A DNA stretch of 64,000 nucleotides from Piezodorus guildinii (taxonomy: Eukaryota > Arthropoda > Insecta > Hemiptera > Pentatomidae), in contig CM041292.1 of assembly GCA_023052935.1 (NCBI GenBank), forward strand, positions 175,124,400 through 175,188,399. Direction: 5' to 3'. Positions 13,799-22,700 of the stretch are shown here, piece by piece. Both the position numbers and the translations under genes were made by a program. Each line of letters opens with the position of its first letter. Within the stretch, counting starts at the first letter, position 1. Below the pieces are notes generated by a model. It did not search any database and was not told where the DNA came from. It saw only the letters and a program-made list of their open reading frames with translations.

Positions 13799-16700
13799 TA
13801 TATATATATTATATATATTAATTTTAGGTATATTGAATATGCTGCACTCCCTTAAAACAGCCCATATATATTTTTTTTTTAATGATTATTTTTTATGGTC
13901 ATTTTGGAGGAAGAGTAGTTTCCCCGTTGCATTCTGTGGATCCACTACTGCATGAAATATTTAAATGCATGAAATATAACCCATTTTTCTTGGATCTATC
14001 ACAGGGATTTTATATTTACTAATTAATGACGAGTTAAAAGTACTATTTAATTCCATTGTTTAACCTGTTAACCGGGCGGGACGTATAAATTCGTCCAACG
14101 TGAACTATATCGAATATATGTACATCCACAAATAAATAAACGAAAAAGTATATAATTCATTGTCTTTTCATTTATTTGAAGCACGAAAATAAATAAATAA
14201 TAATATCAAATTACGTCCGTGAGATTTCGTAATTAGGAGTTTCCTCCCGTTATATGCCGTGTAATTAAATAGGGCATTCTCCGGTTAACAGGTTAAATAA
14301 TGTAAGTAAATAGAACTGAGACATTGATTTCCAAAAGTTACTAGAATGGATATTCTAGGAAATTTTACCTGTAGCGCAATCACTGATTAATTTATTATTA
14401 AACTAATTTGTTTGAATATTTTTACATTAAAATGTTAAATTGTTTTTAATTAACATTATTTTTACGTTATGGGAGAAATTGTTTAGTGAGATTTGGAGCA
14501 AAATTAAATTAGTAATTATTATTAAAAAAAAAAAAATGCATTTCTGAACTGCGCCTTTAAAGGACTTGAATGTTCCTTTGATTATATTTAAAGGCAGAAT
14601 CAACATTCTTTTGTCTGCTTGATGTGGTTTCTTAGGATTCTTGATGATAGGTTATAGGATAGAATCGTCACTCCCTTCGCCCAAAACATTTTTTGCTTTC
14701 CCCAGTGGCGCGACAGGTCGTGTAGGCCCTAGGCCTGGCAATGTAATCTCCTGAGAGATTACATTCACTATACTTGATGCATTTTGTTGTGTTAGGTCAT
14801 CACTCCCTACGCCTAATTTTGTGAGTGGCCACCATTTGGCTGACGGGTCTCACATACCCGGAGGAGAGGCTGTAAGTGAATCCCCAATAATTTAATGCTT
14901 GAAAAAGTCTCTCCGAGACTGGGATTCCAACTCACAATCTTTAGTACGAGAGACTAGCGCGCTAACCACTCAGCCACGGGCTCCCAAACTACACAGTACA
15001 AACAACAAAATGATTCCATTCAAAAATGAATTTAATTAATTCTTAAATTACAAAAATACTACTTAAAAAAAAAAAATGTCCTTTAGTAACTCCTGGAAAT
15101 AAAAGTCTCAATTGAGACGTTGATTTCCAAAAGGTACTAAAGGATATTTGTTGCGAAATCGATACTTTTACATATTTATATTCTCCTCATTTAGTTTTAT
15201 CTAAATCTTAAATTTGATTGTTTCTAATAAATAGTCATATCCTTTAATAACGTGATTGATAAATGCTATTAATTTTTTAAGATACTAATTACACATTTAG
15301 TTTCATTCTAAATCATACCAGAACATTTCATTTCATAACTTTAATATGCTGTTATTAATACAGTAAAGTAATAATTATAGATTCTAATGCGAAAAGAATC
15401 AAATTAGCTGGTTTAATAAAATAATAATAAGAGATTTTCGCGCTTCCTGTAACATTCCTTAGAAGGGTTATAGTACCTTTTGGAAATCAACGTCTCAATT
15501 CTTGAATTTCATGAATAAGACATGATTAAATAACTATTAGGTTGTTTCACATGAAATTTCCGTTTTTATAGTTTCTGAAATACATAAAGGATTTTGCGTG
15601 TCTCCGTTGTTTCCTTCCGAATGTTTACATATTTAAAGTGAACAGTTACTAATCCTCTACCTTTGCATTATAAACATTAGCTTTCCAATCAATTACCCAC
15701 CTTTTTAGTATACCTCTAAATATGAACATGGAAACACGCGATTTTCGAGTAATATTTTTTGTACGAGTTTAAACTCGGTCATTCAGCAGCTGAGGCCGCT
15801 AGAAATATTTGCAAGGCGTTTGGGGAAGGGAGTGCTAATGAACGGACCATTCGCCGTTTGTTTGCTAAGTTTTCAGCTGGGGATACCGACTTGGAAAAGT
15901 TGTCCCGAGGAAGACCTCTGTCCGTAATAGACAACGATGTCCTCAAACATTCAGTAGAAGGAAACCCCTACGAAAAGGTAAATGACTTTCAACACAACTA
16001 AATGCAAGTGCATCTACCGTTTCCAGACATTTAAAGAGTATTGGGAAAGTAAAAAAGCTCGATACATGGGTACCTCATGATCTCACTGAGTGGCAGCAAG
16101 ACCCCATGTTTCAAAACATACCGAGCAAAAATTGAAAGAACTGGGCTACGAAGTTCTTCCGCACCCACCATATTCTCCCGACTTGTCTCCAACAGATTAC
16201 TACCAGTTCAGGAATTTAGACAACTTTGTCAAAGAAAAACTTTTTAAAAATGATGATCAAGTGTAAAGTGCGTTTTCAGATTTTGTTTCACTTCAAAGCT
16301 CAGAGTTTTTCAGTACTGGGATAAAAAAATTGGTGTCACGTTGGGAAAAATGGGTAGAGAAAGAAGGTAAATACTTCGAATAAAATTATCTTGTTTTCAT
16401 ATCGGATTTTTTAATATAAAAATCCTTTACCTTGAAAACGGACATTTCATGGGACACAACCCAATAGCTATATATTTTGGAAAAATAATTGTTACACGTG
16501 TTGTAAGGTAAGCTATCACCAAAATTACACCTGTAATATGAATATTATATTATTACTGTTTGCAGTACTTTTCAAGGAACAGGGTCGAAACGACAATAAA
16601 TTTATCTAAACGGTAATAAAGCTATCCAAACGACAGGCAGTTTAACCAAGTTAATGACCTTATTCTTCCTTCATAAACCTCGTTTGACCATTTTCTTTTC

Positions 16701-19700
16701 TTTTTTTTTATTTTATTTTTTTATAAACTTGAATATGGGTCATTATATTTTAAATATTTCATTTTTCCATACATATTTTTATTTTCATGTTTTGTTTTTT
16801 TTTACTAGATGTTTTCTATCCTTTTACTAATATACTAACAGTATCGCGCGGCTTCGCTTACGAATATTTCATATCGTATTGATTCACATAAATCTGCGTC
16901 AATAGTTAAATTTACTATAATACACAAAACTTCGCTATCCGTCAATCAGCCACCCTTTTAACTATGCACAAAATTACTCACTATGTTACAGATTTTTAAC
17001 GTAATCATTTTATTTAGTCATCTCGTTTGCAACATAAATGTGGATTAATCCCATTCGAGGATGAAGCTTTTCACCAAAAACAATACTATATTTTTATGTT
17101 TCAGAAATAAGTTCATCTATTTGCTAATGATTTTTAGCCGCTATAAACAATTTTAAACTAAAAAAACAATGTAATATATTCCCATGGGAGCCAGCAGGAG
17201 AAACTTGGACAACAAAGCTCAATATGCTTAATTATTGGGTTGATGCAAAATTAATGCAGGTTTCCTCTATTGCAATATCTTAATTCCAATTGTGTAAACA
17301 AAGCTAATCCTAACATTGATCATTATTATACCAAAACAAACCTTATCTAATACCCTCTCTTTCACCATGAATTTGTTTAGTAAAATCGTTTTGTTCAGTG
17401 TGTTCAAAGGTCTTGAATCGAAAATGTCAAAGTGCGATTTTCGTCAAATTTATTTTTACGAATTTAAATTAGGGCGCAGCGCTGCGCAAACGGCTCGTAA
17501 TATTAATGAAGTGTGGGGTCAGGGGGCTATTAATGAGTGCACGGTGCAGCGTTGGTTCCAGAAGTTTCGCAGAGGAGATTTCGACCTCGAAGACAAGGAA
17601 GGTCAGGGCCGTCATCTTGCTCTGGACAACGACCAGCTGAGGTGGAAGAAGACCCAACCAAAACCACACGAGAAATGGCGGCGGAACTCGGAACTCAAAA
17701 ATTGCAACGTCTTTGCCCAGCATTGATGAATCGGAAGGGGCCGATCCTGCTCCACGATAACGCCAGACCACACGTTGCACAACCAACGCTTCGACGACTG
17801 CACGAGTTGGGCTACGAAGTTCTCCAACATCCGCCTTATTCACCTGACCTCTCTCCTACAGACTTCCACTTTTTCAGGCATCTGGACAACTTTTTGAGGG
17901 AGAAAAATTTTCAAAACCAGGACGACATTGAAAATTCTTTTCGTGATTTCATTGAGTCCAGGGATTCGGATTTTTTTTCTGGTGGAATAAGAAAGCTTGT
18001 TGAACGTTGGCAAAAGTGCATTGATTCAGATGGAAATTATTTTGATTAAATATATATGGTTAAAGTAAAGATATGGCGTATTACAATACCTACAAAACCT
18101 GCATTAATTTTGCATCAACCCAATATATTTGCTAAAAATTTATTATATTTAGATGAGATTAAGGCGATGTTGCTTTCATGTGCTTTGGAATTTAATTAGT
18201 ACTTATACCTTTTCAGGTAAGGTGTAGTTTTTGAGTTATTCGTAAATCAGTTTTTTTTCTAAAGGTTTATAAAAAAATATATTTTCTTTCCAGCCTTATT
18301 TCACATCTAGACAGTACGATGAATCTCTAGGGAAAAATTCAGCTTCACAACTGTAGTCATTTTTGAGTTACTGCGATGACTTGAAAATAGAGTTAAATGG
18401 TACTATTTATAAATATAGAAAACCATGGATACAATTTTCGTATTTTTTCTCTATCAACCTACTCACTTCTCTATCTTTCTAGCAAAGTGTTTTAAGTGCC
18501 AAGGCAAGAATTCTAGGCATGAAAATTAAGAATTTTACCACACAATATGTATCTTTAAAAACAAATGTTACATTATCCTTTTAAAGAAATATATAAAATT
18601 ATATGCGTGTTGCTCACCTGCTCATGCTGCATTAGGATCCCTTTAGCGGCTGCACATCTGATGTTTTCGCGATTTTCGTAGATTATTTCGTTCTCATCGT
18701 ACCCACAGGACTCTGGTCCCAAGCCAGTTACCACGGTGGAGTAGTAATCGCATATGTTATGAAACAACGCCGCCTTTCCAAATTTAATATCTGAGCTTTA
18801 AAATTAAGGCATAGATAATAGAAAAAATCTGACTTGGGGAATAGTTTAAAATATTTTAATAATGCTCATAAATATATATAAAGTTAATATACCCCTTCTA
18901 CAATCACCATAAATTGGAAATCACCACAAATCCCTGCATGACAACCAGGTGCTTATTGTATTGGTTGAGAGGAAACAATATTAAGAGTTTTGACAAACCA
19001 ATTTAGTATGGCAGTATTATTTCTCGATTAGCCAAGCCAGGAAGCTGGTGAAAGTATGATTTCATATATTTATAATATTTTAGAAATACAAAAATAAGAT
19101 AATATCGATGTATTATTATTTATCGACGAATACACTTCATCACCAATAATTTATTAGCATAGCTAATACTTTAATCACTATTGTTTAACTAACTACATTG
19201 CAGAAAATTCAATAATCACATCTAAATATATGAAGTTACACCCTAATCTTATTATGTTTCCAACTGTTTATTAGTAGTTCATAACAAACTCTAAGCGAAA
19301 TAGCTTGTGGTATATTCAAGTGAATCGTATAAATAAATAATTGAAAAAAGAAAAGAAAAGATTCTCATTTATGATAAGAAAGAAAATAGCATTTGGAAAA
19401 TTTTATAACGATATATTATTATTTATCGACAAATACACTTCATCACCAATAATTTATTAGCGATATATAATTAATGGTATAAATGTCAGCAATATATCTG
19501 TGGCGGCCGTGAATAAGTGATTAAGTCAAAAAATTTTCATTTTACAGGTGAGCGACTTAAAGTTTTACGTAATACCAAAATATAGTTATTAATTACAGCT
19601 TTCTTTAATCCTAAAATTTCTACCACCAAGAAATTTCTTTAACCAATTTAACACGACGTAAAAGAAGATCTGAGTGAGCGATACGTGAAGTAATTTTTGA

Positions 19701-22700
19701 TATAACTCGAGCTATCTAGTTTTTCACGACTGCCACAGATATAATATAATGATTTCATTCATTCATTACCGGCTCAACGGACACACTAAGTTCCTGGCCA
19801 GCTCAACCGCCCTTCCCCAGTCCTCTCGGTCGTAGGCACGCCTCACAGATACTCCCGCTTTCTTCAGATCCTCGGAGACGCTGTCCTTCCATCTTCCCTT
19901 CCGCCTTCCACGAGGCCTCCTTCCGCTAAGGTTTCCATAGTACAGTCTTTTGACTGTCTTCTCTTCGCCCATTCTGATTATGTGGTCCAGCTATCTAATC
20001 CGCTGTACTCTTACAAACTGGGAAACGCTCAAGTCATCATGAAGTGTATACAGCTCTGTGTTTTTGCGGATGCGAAACAAATAATGCTCCTCTACAGGCC
20101 CATACCTTAGGATCTTAGGCCTTAGGATCTTCCTTTTGAACCTGTCGTTGCGGTAAGATTTAGCTTTGCTTAAAGTCTCGGTTTTGGATGCGTATGTTAA
20201 AACGATCGTTCTATATATTCTGAGTTTGGTTGTGCGACTGAGCAGTCCCCTTGGTGGAGATTTTTAGAGAGAGTTTAGAGAGACTGAAATAGGACCTATT
20301 TGCTGTCATTATCCTGTGCTTTACATCTTCTTCCTTATCCAACGCCGCATTGATCATCGATCCCTACCTGCAATGACAAAATCATCTGCATATACCAAAA
20401 CTTGTGTCATCTTGTTAAAGATCGTTCCTTGGGACATCAGCCCTCATCTTTTCATAGCAGCATTTAGGACCATGTTGAACATTAGAGTACACCTTGTAAA
20501 ACGAATTAGCTTAGCCGAGAAGCCCATTTCTCCCATAGAATGGAACAGTTATTCCATAATGACTGAGTCATCTACCGCTTTATAGTCTATGAAGAGTAGC
20601 CACATGCCTTTATTAATTTAATCCATTTTCTCCATCATCTGTCGAAGTGAGAATATCTAATCAATAAATCAACGATTTGTCCTAAATCTACTTTGGTAAT
20701 CGTCGAGCAGTGGTTTAGATTTAATCAGCAAAATTAAAAGAGCAAAAATTGGGATTAAAAGAGCTTTAATATCTGTTTTTTTTTGTGTGGTGAGGATGAA
20801 ACCCAAGTAATCAGTCTTAAATGTAAAAATATCCCTACTCTTCTTCCGAACAAATAAAAACTCGTGTCCAGGAATGGAAGCATTGAATAACTTTTATTTG
20901 AGACTATATTCTCTTAAATGTATGCTCCCGGTGATTCATGTGTGCTTCAAAATTATCCTGAATAAATATACGTATCTATTATTAGATATTTTTTCTTTAA
21001 ATACTTAACTGTCCATTATACACGATGAACTACTTTTACATCTTATTTTTTTAAGGTCTAGAGAGTTAAAGATTTGTTTCCAGTTTTTCATTGCTAAGTA
21101 TTTTTCCCAGAAAAGCAGCAATAATTTGGAAGCTGGGAAGATTATTTTCAAGCCCTTGAAAGCATCTAAGAGGGCTTAGAACACTTCTGATGAAAAAAAA
21201 AAAACCTCTGACTCTCGGTGGTTAGAATGAAAAAAAAAAACTTTCAGTTGTAAGCCGAAATGAAGAGGTCGGAACTTCTATTCATCTTAAAACATCTTGT
21301 TTTGACATTTTAAAGGAAAAATTGTGCCTAGTAAATTCTAGACTTCGCTGTTAAGTCATAGAAAAAGTATACACTTAGTAGTCTTAAGAAATATTTAATG
21401 AAGCGATAGAAAAAAGAAAAGAATTGTTTATGATAATTTCAATTTTATGATATCATAAATTATCTGATTTCTCATTGAAAGGCTGGACATTTTTTTTAAG
21501 TTACACTTCCATTAATTTAATGGAAGTTTCTACTTCATTTAAGTATTGACTTCGTAATAATTCCAAGTTCCTGTTTGGATTTAGAAGCAGTGTGGTCCAG
21601 TGAATAGTGCATTACTTTAGAGCGCTGTTCTCCAGGTTCTGGGTTCTAATCTAAAGCATTTGTAGAAACTTAGTAGGTCTTTCCCCCACTTCTTTGAAAT
21701 CTGCCAGAAAATACGCAATGAATTTCTTCTGCTTGAGATCAGAATTTGAAATTTGTTACAACACCCAACTCAAAAGTTCGAACAGAGAACCAAATATCCG
21801 TTATCAGTCAAAATTCGAATATGCGAGGATCGCCCTGAGAGGAGACGTTGTAAATAACCCATAAAATAAAGTAGAAAAGTGACCAACTTGCGTTCAAGTC
21901 GATACCACGACGAGTTCATACAAATATACTACGCATATATATCACACAAGGTATATTAACTACCTTGATAACAACAACAAATGTACGACAATGAGAAACC
22001 GAAAAATTAGAATACTCAAGTACCCGAACTTGAAGAAGGAACACTGAAACCATTTTGGTTGATAGAAGCCGGCACAGTAGGGCAGGTGTTCTAAGGCAGC
22101 TTACCTTCCTTGGCAGAGGATCTCACTGATTTAATCAATAAGAACATGGGAAACCACTTAGTTCACATATCTCCCTTTACATAGGATAATACTGTACCAA
22201 CAGGCGGAAAACTCTAAGGGACTCAAAGCTTTTAGTGATGCTATTGCTAGGAAACATAATTTCTATCTCTTGGATGACTGATTCATTCAGCTAATAGTCG
22301 TCATGAAGACGTAATAAAAATTCGAGAATAGGATAATTCGTTTTTCTTTCTCTTGTACCGCTCTGACCATTGATAATAATAAATAACGATTAAAAAAAAA
22401 TTAAATAAATAACGTGATTTTATTGTGAAAAGAAGCACCAATTTCAACAATATAGCACGAGTTTACGCCGAATTCATGATACATATAACACCAATTGTAT
22501 AGCCATAAATTCCACCTCTAATCCTTTAATGTTCATAAAATTTGAGATTGGAGGTTCAAGATCTACAGCAGGAGATGTTAGAAAAGCGAACATAAACAGT
22601 TTTCATAAATTATATTGAATTTTAAAAGAAAAGTGTCTGTTCATAGAATTTTGAAACGAGCAGACCATGAACTACGTTTGAAGATTTCTTTTTAATATCT

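Noticed and set aside
14942..14987. Functional tRNA gene
   Set aside because: The promoter boxes are kept but the acceptor and T stems do not pair well and the sequence continues into a SINE body.
17469..17843. 124-codon minus-strand frame
   Set aside because: Antisense of the mariner M3 transposase.
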